The notes below the pieces were generated by a model. The model searched no databases. It worked only from the letters and a program-made list of their open reading frames with translations, and had not been told where the DNA came from. This document shows, piece after piece, positions 8,498 to 16,279 of a stretch of DNA of 38,352 bases (positions are counted from its first letter, which is position 1; each line of letters starts with the position of its first letter). A program made the translations under genes and the position numbers. The stretch lies in NCBI GenBank assembly GCA_020057065.1, contig JAGVGM010000319.1:1-38352 (forward strand), in the 5' to 3' direction. The stretch is from Thermodesulfovibrionia bacterium. Its GTDB lineage: Bacteria > Nitrospirota > Thermodesulfovibrionia > UBA6902.

Positions 8498-10141
8498 ATG
8501 CTGCTTGAAAAAAGACGATCCGAAAGATCCGACATTTTTCTTATTGTAGAATATAAATCGTTCAATAAGACGACAGAGTATTCTCTGGGCGTAACAAACA
8601 ATATTTCCAGGGACGGATTCAGTCTCGATTCTCAGATATTCGACTTTGAAAAGGGAGAAACCATTGAGTGTAATCTTAAACATTCTGACAGTAAATTTTC
8701 TGTTTCTGCCATTGGAGAGATTGCTTGGAGAAAGGATTCCTGGTATAACTGTACGGCAGGGATAAATTTTAAAGAAATTGAAGAGAATGCAAAGAAGAGG
8801 ATATCAGATCTTGTAGCTGTAGAAAAAAATAAACTTACAGGGTCATATGTCAATAAAGACGGTGATTCCTTAATGACGCTGGAGAACCAGGAAAGATTTT
8901 CATCTCAAGCGAGTGTAGAGGAGAAAGATCTTTTATTTAAAGCGTTTCAGAGAACCGATAAGGATATTCCGGAGCCTGCAGATATAAATGTATATCAGGA
9001 CAAAGGGAAACCATCTTATAATGAACAGGCGCTCACCCATGACATCCCTGTAGCTTCTGAAATTAAGGAAAAGATAAACCGTTCATATATCCCGATAGTT
9101 ACGGTTATTATAATTGCTATAGGTGTTGTCTTGTATTTAAGATCCGGCAGTCTTAAAGAAAGGGATAATAGTATCATTCCCTCTCCTGCAAATCCGGAGT
9201 TCTTTCAGCACATTTATATAGACAACCCTTCAGTATCTGAAAGTGAGACTAAAACTAATACGTCAGCAAACCAGAAGCTTACTGAAACGGCACGATCACA
9301 AAATGCAATGATACTGGAAAATAAACAGGACAGATCCGACCAACCCTTAGATTTATCCACTAAGGTTCAGCCCGGTCATATCCCTTTGCAGAAACTACCT
9401 GAGACAGAACAGCTTCCAACAACAGGTACTAATAATGGAACTCCGGAACATTTCGCTGCAAAGACATTAATTCCCGATATTCCTGTAAAGACCGGGAAAG
9501 AAACTGAATCAGTTGTTGAGACAAAGATGGAACCTGTTTCAGTTCCAGCGTTGCAGCAGAAAAATATCACCACCTATAAAGACACATTCAGTGACAACGC
9601 GAATAACTGGGGTATATTTGATACAAATATGGCTTCCACCACAATCAAAAACGGTGAATATTTTATAGAGAATAAGAGGAAAAAAGGCCCGTATATTATA
9701 TTTTGCAGATATAATCTGCCAGTTGATTTAAACTTCGTAGCAGAAGCTTCCATAAGACCGGTGACAAATCCAGGCAACTATTCTTATGGGCTGATTGTAA
9801 AAAGTCCGGATAATCGTTCGTATGGGTTTGTATTTGGAGCAAAGGACTCTCTTAATAATTATACTTTTCAGATCAAAGAAAACGGGTTCTATTCAATCAG
9901 CAAGTATAAGAACGGCTCCTTACAGGAGCTGGCAAACGGAAAGATAAAAAAAACTGCTTACAATCAGGGTGGGATAAATGTTCTTAAAATTGCAAAGAAG
10001 GATAATAAGGTGCAGTTTTATATAAATGATAATATTATAGATGAGATCCCGGATCTGTCTTTCTTCGGGAACAAGGCCGGTTTTATTGTTGAAGGAGAAT
10101 TAGTAATTGCTGTTGACAATATTTTTACACAAATTCAATAG
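8498..10141 (+). CDS. PilZ-domain membrane protein with C-terminal concanavalin-like domain
   Basis: A 547-residue putative c-di-GMP-responsive transmembrane protein. Residues 1-115 form a PilZ domain with both c-di-GMP motifs: R-x3-R (Arg6-Arg10 in RRSER) and N-x-S-x2-G (Asn35, Ser37, Gly40 in NNISRDGF). A charged linker leads to a single membrane helix at about 197-216 (IPIVTVIIIAIGVVLYL). A long low-complexity Ser/Thr/Glu/Pro-rich stretch (220-355) follows, then a beta-rich C-terminal domain from about 360 (TFSDNANNWG...) resembling LamG/DUF1080-type jelly rolls. The predicted topology is PilZ in the cytoplasm and the jelly roll in the periplasm. Start ATG follows CAGGAG. The ligand of the outer domain is unknown. 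The PilZ call is solid; the sandwich domain is inferred from pattern only. Confidence 0.82.
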   Translation: MLLEKRRSERSDIFLIVEYKSFNKTTEYSLGVTNNISRDGFSLDSQIFDFEKGETIECNLKHSDSKFSVSAIGEIAWRKDSWYNCTAGINFKEIEENAKKRISDLVAVEKNKLTGSYVNKDGDSLMTLENQERFSSQASVEEKDLLFKAFQRTDKDIPEPADINVYQDKGKPSYNEQALTHDIPVASEIKEKINRSYIPIVTVIIIAIGVVLYLRSGSLKERDNSIIPSPANPEFFQHIYIDNPSVSESETKTNTSANQKLTETARSQNAMILENKQDRSDQPLDLSTKVQPGHIPLQKLPETEQLPTTGTNNGTPEHFAAKTLIPDIPVKTGKETESVVETKMEPVSVPALQQKNITTYKDTFSDNANNWGIFDTNMASTTIKNGEYFIENKRKKGPYIIFCRYNLPVDLNFVAEASIRPVTNPGNYSYGLIVKSPDNRSYGFVFGAKDSLNNYTFQIKENGFYSISKYKNGSLQELANGKIKKTAYNQGGINVLKIAKKDNKVQFYINDNIIDEIPDLSFFGNKAGFIVEGELVIAVDNIFTQIQ

Positions 10142-10213
10142 CCGAATAATGGTCATAAACTGAGCATATAAACAGACCCTAATTATTAAGAGAGCGATTG
10201 GTTTTCGAATGTT

Positions 10214-10912
10214 ATGAAATATTTAAAGTTACTCATTGCAGGATTAATTATTTTTAATCTCAGCAACTGCTCAACCATTAGCATAAACAAACAGGCAGCA
10301 AACCTTTCCTCGATCACAGTTAATAAAACATACCAGGTCAGGGTCAGATCGGGTAATCTTGCAATGGATAAACTTATATTTAAGACCGCATCGGCAGAAT
10401 TTGGGAAATACCTGCGTATGCATGGTGAAGAGCCGTTCAATACTGTTATTGACATAGTATTTATGAGCAAATCAAGAAAGGGTTTTGCTGGTGCTTCCAA
10501 CGGTTATGTCAATAATGTGCTTTATGGAAATTCATGGTATACAGGCAGTGAAACCTTTGGGTACCAGTCCATGGATACAGAAATTGCTTCTGGAGGACCT
10601 TTTACGTGGCAAAACAGTACAATGATAGTAACCATAAAGGAACTGGAAGGTAAAGTATTATGGGATGCCCTATATAATTATAAAGGTGATATTGAACTTT
10701 CAAGGCTGTATGTTAGTACTGCTGACGAGGCTGCGATGGCCTCCCTTGTAACAATAATAAAACTGTTTGAGAAGGATTTCATTATTGTCCCTTCTGCTGA
10801 AAATAGAAATAATAATAAAAAACCTGGTATAGCTTTGATCATAGAGAGACAAAAGTCTCCTGAGTCTCAAAAAGATCAAATTACTGAAGAAACTATTACT
10901 GACAAGAAGTAG
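10214..10912 (+). CDS. Hypothetical lipoprotein
   Basis: A 232-residue predicted lipoprotein with a hydrophobic leader ending in the lipobox L-S-N-C (Cys19). The mature part has alternating strands and small polar residues (GASNGYVNN, YTGSETFGYQ) and a conserved-looking segment ELSRLYVSTADEAAMASL. It vaguely resembles DUF4136/DUF4410-type envelope lipoproteins. The tail is highly charged and rich in Lys, Glu and Gln. It lies 72 bases after the PilZ gene and 77 bases before the FKBP gene, all on the + strand, suggesting an envelope-related cluster. No function can be assigned. Confidence 0.72.
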   Translation: MKYLKLLIAGLIIFNLSNCSTISINKQAANLSSITVNKTYQVRVRSGNLAMDKLIFKTASAEFGKYLRMHGEEPFNTVIDIVFMSKSRKGFAGASNGYVNNVLYGNSWYTGSETFGYQSMDTEIASGGPFTWQNSTMIVTIKELEGKVLWDALYNYKGDIELSRLYVSTADEAAMASLVTIIKLFEKDFIIVPSAENRNNNKKPGIALIIERQKSPESQKDQITEETITDKK

Positions 10913-10989
10913 ATTATTTCAAGGAATATTTTTATAATACTTCCTGTAATAAAATCCCTGAACAATACATTACATTAAATGGAGGCAAC

Positions 10990-11721
10990 ATGAGAGTCAT
11001 TATTGCGGTATTAAGTATCGTATTTTTAGCAGGTTCAGTTTATGCAGAAGAAAAAGCAGAAGAGAAAAGTGTTTTGAAGTCGCAGAGGGACAAGGTAAGT
11101 TACATCATTGGCATGGATATCGGTAACAATATTAAGAACCAGTCAATAGATATCGACCTGGATATCCTTTCAAGGGGGCTTAAGGATATATTATCCGGGA
11201 AAGAGCCGTTGATGACAGGACAGGAAATACAGGAAACCATGGAAAATTTTAAAAAAGAGATGATGGCTAAGCAGATGGAGCGGATGAAAGAGATCACGGA
11301 TAAGAACAAAAAAGACGGGGAGGCTTTTCTTGCCGGGAACATGAAGAAAGAAGGAGTGGTTGCACTGCCGAGCGGATTACAGTATAAGGTCGTAAAGGAA
11401 GGTACCGGTGCGATCCCTAATGCAACTGATACAGTAACTGTTAATTATCGAGGCACGTTAATTGACGGGACTGAATTTGACAGCTCAGAACGTCATGGTC
11501 AATCTGCATCATTTCAGGCTAACGCCGTAATCTCCGGCTGGACCGAAGCGCTGCAGCTTATGAAAGTCGGATCAAAATGGCAGTTGTATATACCTTCAAA
11601 CCTTGCTTACGGGGAACGAGGCGCAGGCCGTGAAATAGGGCCTAATTCTACTCTGATCTTTGATGTAGAATTGCTGTCCACTAAAGAAAGCACCGGCGAT
11701 CCACACGGCAATCACCCATAA
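10990..11721 (+). CDS. FKBP-type peptidyl-prolyl cis-trans isomerase (FkpA/Mip-like), periplasmic
   Basis: Catalyses proline isomerisation during folding of exported proteins. A signal peptide (residues 1-19, cleaved after VYA) precedes a helical dimerisation domain (about 25-120, matching FKBP_N with DKVSYIIGMDIG) and a C-terminal FKBP domain (125-235) with TVNYRGTLIDGTEFDSS, VISGWTEALQLMKVG, IPSNLAYGERGAG and STLIFDVELL, the usual active-site frame. Length 243 fits Mip/FkpA proteins. The start has GGAGG 6 bases upstream. It follows two other envelope genes and may assist folding of T2SS substrates or outer-membrane proteins; that last point is inference. Confidence 0.95.
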   Translation: MRVIIAVLSIVFLAGSVYAEEKAEEKSVLKSQRDKVSYIIGMDIGNNIKNQSIDIDLDILSRGLKDILSGKEPLMTGQEIQETMENFKKEMMAKQMERMKEITDKNKKDGEAFLAGNMKKEGVVALPSGLQYKVVKEGTGAIPNATDTVTVNYRGTLIDGTEFDSSERHGQSASFQANAVISGWTEALQLMKVGSKWQLYIPSNLAYGERGAGREIGPNSTLIFDVELLSTKESTGDPHGNHP

Positions 11722-11765
11722 TGCTTTCAAAATGCCGGGATAGAAGGTAATTAAGGATGTTCAAC

Positions 11766-11790
11766 ACCCTGTGGTCTTATACCGCAGGGT
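11766..11790 (+). terminator. Hairpin downstream of the FKBP gene
   Basis: ACCCTGTGGT (11766-11775) pairs fully, with one G-T wobble, with ACCGCAGGGT (11781-11790) around a CTTAT loop, 45 bases after the FKBP stop and between convergent transcription units. There is no T-run, so it is not a textbook intrinsic terminator. It may stabilise 3' ends or act on either strand. Confidence 0.5.
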
Positions 11791-11836
11791 ATCTCAAACA
11801 GGATTTAATCAGGACAGGAAACGCATAATTCATTAA

Positions 11837-11909
11837 AGCCACCGAGGGGAGTTGAACCCCTAACCTATGCATTACGAATGCATTGCTCTTCCATTTGAGC
11901 TACGGTGGC
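11837..11909 (-). tRNA. tRNA-Thr (anticodon CGT)
   Basis: Read on the - strand, a 73-base cloverleaf folds completely: 7-bp acceptor stem GCCACCG/CGGTGGC, D stem GCTC/GAGC, anticodon stem ATGCA/TGCAT with loop TTCGTAA (anticodon CGT, reads ACG), variable loop AGGTT, T stem AGGGG/CCCCT with TTCAACT, and discriminator T. CCA is not encoded. The gene begins 5 bases after the stop codon of the DksA-like gene on the same strand, so it is probably co-transcribed with it and released by processing. Confidence 0.95.
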
Positions 11910-11914
11910 GGATA

Positions 11915-12436
11915 TTATCCGCCTTCGGCTATTCTTTCCTCTTCTTCCTGACGGGTTTTGCAGTCTATGCATAATGCTGTGACAGGCCGAGCCTCAAGTC
12001 TTTTAGTGCCGATTTCGTTGCCGCATTCTACGCACATGCCATACTCTTTGCTGTCGATACGCTCAATGGTCTCTTCAATCTTTTTCAACAACAGGCGCTC
12101 CCTGTCTCTCAACCGCAGTATGAAGTTCCTGTCAGTCTCTGCTGTTGCCTGATCTCCCATATCAGGAAAATTGAGTTCAACTGGAAGTATGTTTAGTGTG
12201 TCCTCTGCCTCTCTCAGTAATGAATCTCTTTGAGACAAGAGCTTCTGTTTTATCTCCTGCAATATTTTTTCTCTTGGCGTCACAGTTCCTTCTTTTTTCT
12301 TTGCTGTCGTGTTTTTGGGTTTTGTTTTCATAATCTTTATTTTACTCTGTTTTTCAACTTTTTTTGTTTTTTGTGGTTTGGACATTTTTCCTGGTTTTAC
12401 TGTTTTTTTCTTTGCAGTTGCTGTCTTTTTTGGCAT
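11915..12436 (-). CDS. DksA/TraR-family zinc-finger protein with Lys-rich N-terminus
   Basis: Predicted RNA-polymerase-binding regulator of the DksA/TraR family. The C-terminal zinc finger has four Cys in the C-x2-C-x17-C-x2-C pattern (CVECGNEIG...ALCIDCK). It is preceded by a coiled-coil region (about 55-130) containing the family acidic/aromatic pattern around DMGDQATAETDRNF. The first 50 residues are an unusual histone-tail-like stretch made almost only of Lys, Thr, Ala, Pro and Ser. At 173 residues it is longer than most DksA proteins because of this tail. The start ATG has GAGGT upstream. It is transcribed divergently from oppD and followed at once by tRNA-Thr. The family is certain; whether it acts with ppGpp like E. 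coli DksA is not. Confidence 0.93.
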   Translation of the reverse strand: MPKKTATAKKKTVKPGKMSKPQKTKKVEKQSKIKIMKTKPKNTTAKKKEGTVTPREKILQEIKQKLLSQRDSLLREAEDTLNILPVELNFPDMGDQATAETDRNFILRLRDRERLLLKKIEETIERIDSKEYGMCVECGNEIGTKRLEARPVTALCIDCKTRQEEEERIAEGG

Positions 12437-12520
12437 GTATTTACCTCGAAAAAAAATATTTATATATTAAATAACTCATAAATTAACAAATTTACATTCA
12501 GTAAGTCAACTTGTTGTTTT

Positions 12521-12548
12521 TTTATAATACAGTGCCTTGACAAATCAA
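12521..12548 (-). promoter_or_regulatory. Candidate sigma70 promoter for the dksA-like gene and tRNA-Thr
   Basis: On the - strand, TTGATT (12548-12543) and TATAAA (12526-12521) are separated by 16 bases. This places the transcription start near 12514, about 78 bases before the ATG. The match is by eye only. Confidence 0.45.
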
Positions 12549-12677
12549 TGTCCTTTACTTTAATTTAGCCAATAAAATTGAGCTCGCTCAATATCCATTA
12601 TACGGCTTTTTAATATAAATTCTTTAACTGTATTCTGTTATAAATATAACAAAAAATAAATATGCTATTATAATCAA

Positions 12678-13673
12678 ATGCATTATCCCCTCCTTTCCGT
12701 CGAAGACTTAAATGTTTCGTTTACTTTTGACGAAAAATCCTTAAAGGCAGTTGACAGTATCGGTTTCAGAGTCGACCGTGAAGATTTTTTTGCAATTGTA
12801 GGAGAAAGCGGGAGCGGAAAGACGCTTACCGCGCTGTCTATAATGAGGCTTCTGCCTCCAAATGCCGCTTCCTCGGGAAGAATATTTTTTAAAGGCGAAG
12901 ATATTTTGATAAAAAGCGCTGAAGATCTGCGCCGGATGAGGGGCCGGGATATATCAATGGTCTTTCAGGAACCGATGACCTCTCTCAATCCTGTTTTTAC
13001 CGTAGGATTTCAGATCGCAGAAGTATTGTCAACACATTTTAATATTACAAAAAAAGAGGCAATGGACAGGACCGTTGAACTTCTGAGAAGTGTAAAGATG
13101 CCATCACCTGAGTTGCGGGTAAAGGACTACCCGCACCAGATGAGCGGCGGGATGAGACAAAGGATAATGATCGCCATGGCAATAGCCTGCAGCCCTTCGC
13201 TAATAATTGCTGATGAACCTACTACAGCGCTGGACGTCACAATACAGGCTCAGATACTTGAATTGATAGGGGAGCTGAAAGTGAAAAATGAGATGTCAAT
13301 ACTGCTTATCACGCATGATCTTGGCATTGTTGCTGAATGGGCACTAAGGGTGGAGGTGATGTACGCAGGCAGGATAGTCGAAAAGGCATCCGTCAAAGAT
13401 ATCTTTCTTAATCCCCGGCATCCTTACACAAGGGGACTGCTTGAATCGTTGCCTAAAAGAAAGGGGGAAAAACTGATCCCTGTACCGGGACAGGTCCCGG
13501 GATTGAATGAACTTCCCTCAGGATGCAAGTTTGCTCCGAGATGCCGTTATGTTATTCCTGCATGTCGGGAAAAAGAACCGGAACTAATTCTTGTAACACC
13601 CACTTTAAAAAAGGGGGACAATGGGGTATTTTCAGACCACTTCAGCAGATGCATAAGGGCGATGGAGATATGA
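12678..13673 (+). CDS. oppD: Oligopeptide/dipeptide ABC transporter ATP-binding protein (OppD/DppD type)
   Basis: One of the two ATPases that energise peptide (or nickel) import through an OppBC-type permease. It has Walker [10 protein letters not shown]-loop [13 protein letters not shown] signature MSGGMRQR, Walker [13 protein letters not shown] and the H-loop ITHDLG, then the oligopeptide-family C-terminal region with Cys residues in [12 protein letters not shown]...[10 protein letters not shown]. The last ~25 residues look odd: after PELILV, a stretch encoded by a palindromic-repeat-like sequence (near 13600-13633, CCCACTTTAAAAAAGGGGG) appears inserted before the final SRCIRA. No permease or binding protein lies in the window, so the substrate is not known. 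The ATG has no ribosome site; a TATAAT lies only 3 bases before it. Length 331. Confidence 0.93.
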   Translation: MHYPLLSVEDLNVSFTFDEKSLKAVDSIGFRVDREDFFAIVGESGSGKTLTALSIMRLLPPNAASSGRIFFKGEDILIKSAEDLRRMRGRDISMVFQEPMTSLNPVFTVGFQIAEVLSTHFNITKKEAMDRTVELLRSVKMPSPELRVKDYPHQMSGGMRQRIMIAMAIACSPSLIIADEPTTALDVTIQAQILELIGELKVKNEMSILLITHDLGIVAEWALRVEVMYAGRIVEKASVKDIFLNPRHPYTRGLLESLPKRKGEKLIPVPGQVPGLNELPSGCKFAPRCRYVIPACREKEPELILVTPTLKKGDNGVFSDHFSRCIRAMEI

Positions 13674-13680
13674 GATGCCT

Positions 13681-13764
13681 CCCCTCTAATAAGAGGGGTC
13701 GGGGGTGTGTTTTCCCTTTTATCGGTTGCAATACACACCCCTTAAGCCCCTCTTTTTAGAGGGG
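13681..13764. repeat. Paired hairpin repeat between oppD and oppF
   Basis: Hairpins CCCCTCTAATAAGAGGGG (13681-13698) and CCCCTCTTTTTAGAGGGG (13747-13764) bracket an inner inverted pair GGGGTGTGT/ACACACCCC. The whole element is one large imperfect palindrome of the same family as 1508-1587 and 4519-4587. It lies within a pair of genes that normally abut. Confidence 0.75.
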
Positions 13765-13807
13765 AAAAGGCTAATCAGTACTTTATAACAGACACTATAA
13801 TAAGAAT

Positions 13808-14752
13808 ATGAAAGAGCTGTTAAAACTCGAAAACGTCAGGAAGTATTTCCCCGTGAAGGGCGGAAATGTCCTTAAGGCTGTTGATGATGTGAGTTTTGTT
13901 GTTCATGAGGCTGAGGTCTTTGGGCTTGTAGGAGAGAGCGGCTGCGGGAAATCGACGCTTGGTAAGCTGATCCTTAAATTAATTGAGACCACCGGAGGCA
14001 GGATCATCTTCGACGGACTTGATGTAACAAATGCCACGAGACAGGAACTTTCAAAAATAAGGAGAGGGCTGCAGATCATATTTCAGGACCCGCTTGCGTC
14101 ACTTAATCCAAGAATGAGAATCCTCGACGCCATCGGCGAGGCGCTCGTTGTCAATAATATTGTGAGAAGAAAAGAAGTGAAGGATAGTGTCGCGGACCTT
14201 CTTGAAAAGGTTGGACTCAATACCGATTCACTTTATAAATATCCGCATGAGTTCAGCGGAGGGCAGAGACAGAGGATCTGCATTGCAAGGGCCCTGGCAG
14301 TAAAACCTAAAATGATAGTTGCGGATGAGCCGCTTTCAGCGCTTGACGTATCCATCCAGGCACAGATCATAAACTTGCTCGACGACTTGCAGAAAGATTC
14401 CGGGCTTGCGTTTGTTTTTATAAGCCACAATTTACCTGCTATAGAGCATTTCAGCGATAAAGTTGCAGTGATGTATCTCGGCAAGATAGTAGAGATGTCA
14501 GGGACAGCCGAACTCTTCAAAGGGCCGATGCATCCCTATACTGAAGCGCTTTTATCAGCTGTGCCAAAACCTGAGTTCGGAGAAAAAGTGGAGAGGATTA
14601 TCCTTGAGGGTGATGTCCCGAGTCCGATCCATATCCCCCCGGGATGTCCTTTTCATCCGCGTTGTCCCAAAAGATTTGGATTGTGTGATAAAGAAATACC
14701 GGCTTTCAGTGAAGTTGAAAAAAACAGATGGGTTTCATGTCACTTGTGGTGA
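13808..14752 (+). CDS. oppF: Oligopeptide/dipeptide ABC transporter ATP-binding protein (OppF/DppF type)
   Basis: Second ATPase of the peptide importer pair. Walker A GESGCGKST, Q-loop FQDPLASLNPRM, signature FSGGQRQR, Walker B IVADEPLSALD and H-loop ISHNLP are all intact. The C-terminal oligopeptide-transporter extension has PPGCPFHPRCP and FGLCDKEIP, a Cys pattern typical of OppF/DppF. Length is 314 residues. It follows oppD by 134 bases, most of them a palindromic repeat, and pdxJ starts 51 bases after it. The transmembrane and binding subunits must be elsewhere. Confidence 0.94.
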   Translation: MKELLKLENVRKYFPVKGGNVLKAVDDVSFVVHEAEVFGLVGESGCGKSTLGKLILKLIETTGGRIIFDGLDVTNATRQELSKIRRGLQIIFQDPLASLNPRMRILDAIGEALVVNNIVRRKEVKDSVADLLEKVGLNTDSLYKYPHEFSGGQRQRICIARALAVKPKMIVADEPLSALDVSIQAQIINLLDDLQKDSGLAFVFISHNLPAIEHFSDKVAVMYLGKIVEMSGTAELFKGPMHPYTEALLSAVPKPEFGEKVERIILEGDVPSPIHIPPGCPFHPRCPKRFGLCDKEIPAFSEVEKNRWVSCHLW

Positions 14753-14755
14753 CAA

Positions 14756-14790
14756 TTTTAAATTTGAAATTTATAATTTAAAATTTGAAA
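14756..14790. repeat. Heptanucleotide tandem repeat before pdxJ (TTTGAAA-like, five units)
   Basis: Five 7-base units (TTTTAAA, TTTGAAA, TTTATAA, TTTAAAA, TTTGAAA) fill the oppF-pdxJ gap and run directly into the pdxJ ribosome site AAGGAGG at 14793-14799. Related in motif to the arrays in gspI and gspJ. Confidence 0.75.
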
Positions 14791-14803
14791 TTAAGGAGGA
14801 TTT

Positions 14804-15517
14804 ATGCTTCTTGGTGTTAACGTTGATCATATAGCTACTGTAAGAGAGGCCAGAAAGGATGTGGAACCCGATCCTGTGAAGGCCGCTGAACTTGCCATTA
14901 AGGGCGGGGCAGACGGAATTACTGTTCACTTAAGAGAAGACAGAAGGCACATACAGGACAGGGATTTGATAGAGGTGAGGAAGAGGGTGAAAAAAGTTGA
15001 GCTGAATCTTGAAATGGCTGCAACCGATGAAATGGTGAGAATTGCATTGAAAGTAAGGCCTGACATGGTTACTCTTGTTCCTGAAAAAAGGGCGGAGCTG
15101 ACAACCGAAGGCGGGCTTGATTTGAAAAAGAGCGGAAAGAAGATAAAGAAAGCTATTGATGTGATACAGGGTAAAGGAATGCCTGTGAGCCTTTTTATAA
15201 ATCCCGCGATTGCCGATGTTGAAATTTCAAAACAACTTGGCGCGACGATGGTAGAGATTCATACAGGCATTTATTCAAACGCAAAGGGGAAAAAGCAGAT
15301 TGAAGAATTGAAAAGAGTTAAGAAAGCAGTAAGCAGGGCACATGATATAGGACTGCTCGTCAATGCAGGGCACGGGTTAAATTACACCAACGTGAAAAAT
15401 ATTATCGCAATTAAAGATATAAGAGGGTTATACATTGGCCACAGCATCGTTGCCCGCTCTGTATATGATGGCATGGAGAATGCTGTGAGGGAGATGAAGA
15501 AGTTGATAGGGGTGTAG
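14804..15517 (+). CDS. pdxJ: Pyridoxine 5'-phosphate synthase
   Basis: Condenses 1-deoxyxylulose 5-phosphate with 3-amino-2-oxopropyl phosphate to make pyridoxine 5'-phosphate (DXP-dependent vitamin B6 pathway). The 237-residue TIM barrel has GVNVDHIATVREAR at the N-terminus, the HLREDRRHI loop with catalytic His/Arg, NLEMAATDEM, LVPEKR, EIHTG, NAGHGLNY (catalytic His) and IGHSIVARSVYDG (phosphate binding). The start is supported by an AAGGAGG site 4 bases upstream. In many bacteria pdxJ is directly followed by acpS; here about 3.9 kb of defence genes lie between them. Confidence 0.97.
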   Translation: MLLGVNVDHIATVREARKDVEPDPVKAAELAIKGGADGITVHLREDRRHIQDRDLIEVRKRVKKVELNLEMAATDEMVRIALKVRPDMVTLVPEKRAELTTEGGLDLKKSGKKIKKAIDVIQGKGMPVSLFINPAIADVEISKQLGATMVEIHTGIYSNAKGKKQIEELKRVKKAVSRAHDIGLLVNAGHGLNYTNVKNIIAIKDIRGLYIGHSIVARSVYDGMENAVREMKKLIGV

Positions 15518-15600
15518 TCGTTCAGGGACATAGGACAATGTTTTAATGTAGAATAAAAACAAGAGCTATGCGATAAAAACATTGATAAGGAGGTGTGGTT

Positions 15601-15828
15601 ATGCTTGAACGAATAACAATTGATCCAAAGATATGTCATGGGCAGGCATGTATAAGGGGAACACGTATTCCAGTTCATCAGATTCTGCATATGTTGGCAA
15701 ATGGTGATACTATTGAGGACCTGCTTGAAGAATATCCTTCTATTAAACGGGAAGATATTCTTGCTTGTATCGAGTATGCGGCATCTTTAACAGAAGATCA
15801 GATTATCCCTGATGAAGTGGTTGCATGA
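15601..15828 (+). CDS. DUF433 antitoxin-like protein
   Basis: A 75-residue protein (from this start) of the DUF433 family, small winged-helix/HTH proteins typically paired with a DUF5615 PIN-like partner as a toxin-antitoxin module. It shows the family hallmarks ITIDPKICHGQACIRGTRIP and the helical YPSIKREDILACIEYAA. I moved the start to the ATG at 15601, because AAGGAGG (15587-15593) is 7 bases upstream of it; an in-frame GTG at 15595 is too close to that site. Its stop overlaps the start of the next gene by 4 bases (ATGA), which indicates translational coupling. It lies first in the cassette inserted between pdxJ and acpS. Confidence 0.88.
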   Translation: MLERITIDPKICHGQACIRGTRIPVHQILHMLANGDTIEDLLEEYPSIKREDILACIEYAASLTEDQIIPDEVVA

Positions 15829-16187
15829 AGATTTTTGTTGATGAAAACATTCCTTCAATGACCGTTAGAGAACTGCGAAATCTCAATCATGAAGTTACGG
15901 ACATTCGTGGAACAGCAAATGAAGGAATGACAGACGATGACATATGGGATGTAGTTCAGAAAGACAAAAGGCTTTTGATTACTACAGATAAAGGCTTTGT
16001 GCAGAAACGGATGGAAAAGCATCAAGGCATATTGATTATACGTCTTAAACAACCTAACAGGTTCAAGATACATCAAAAAGTTATAAAGGCAATGAGTCTT
16101 TTTAAAGAGAAAGAATGGTCTGGTTTAACAGTCATGATGCAAGATATGTTTCATAGCGTTTGGAGAGCTAAAAAGATAAATAAATAA
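15825..16187 (+). CDS. DUF5615 PIN-like toxin
   Basis: A 120-residue PIN-fold-like protein, expected to be the ribonuclease toxin of the DUF433/DUF5615 pair. Acidic residues typical of the family are seen in KIFVDENIP (Asp6, Glu7), in NEGMTDDDIW and in LLITTDKGF. The start overlaps the DUF433 stop by four bases. There is no ribosome site of its own beyond coupling. Expected activity is RNA cleavage restrained by the partner, from family knowledge rather than from anything tested here. Length matches intact members. Confidence 0.87.
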   Translation: MKIFVDENIPSMTVRELRNLNHEVTDIRGTANEGMTDDDIWDVVQKDKRLLITTDKGFVQKRMEKHQGILIIRLKQPNRFKIHQKVIKAMSLFKEKEWSGLTVMMQDMFHSVWRAKKINK

Positions 16188-16265
16188 CGAACGGAATACT
16201 AAATCCCTTTCCCACCATTTTAAAAGACATCCAAATCATTTTCCACTAACAAACAGAAGGATTTC

Positions 16266-16274
16266 TGCTATAAT
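16266..16274 (+). promoter_or_regulatory. Extended -10 promoter, leaderless-type, for the restriction-modification gene
   Basis: TGCTATAAT (TG at 16266-16267, TATAAT at 16269-16274) lies 5 bases before the ATG at 16280. A start site about 6-7 bases after the -10 box would coincide with the start codon, and no ribosome-binding site is visible. No good -35 box is seen, as is common for extended -10 promoters. Confidence 0.5.
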
Positions 16275-16279
16275 TCTTC

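Noticed and set aside
12669-12674. TATAAT 3 bases before the oppD start as a promoter
   Set aside because: Too close to the ATG for a start site upstream of it, and no -35 or extended -10 element; would only work if the true start codon is further downstream.
13523-13759. Overlapping + strand frame across the oppD end and the palindromic repeat
   Set aside because: Lies within oppD in another frame and then in repeat DNA; no ribosome site and no coherent protein.
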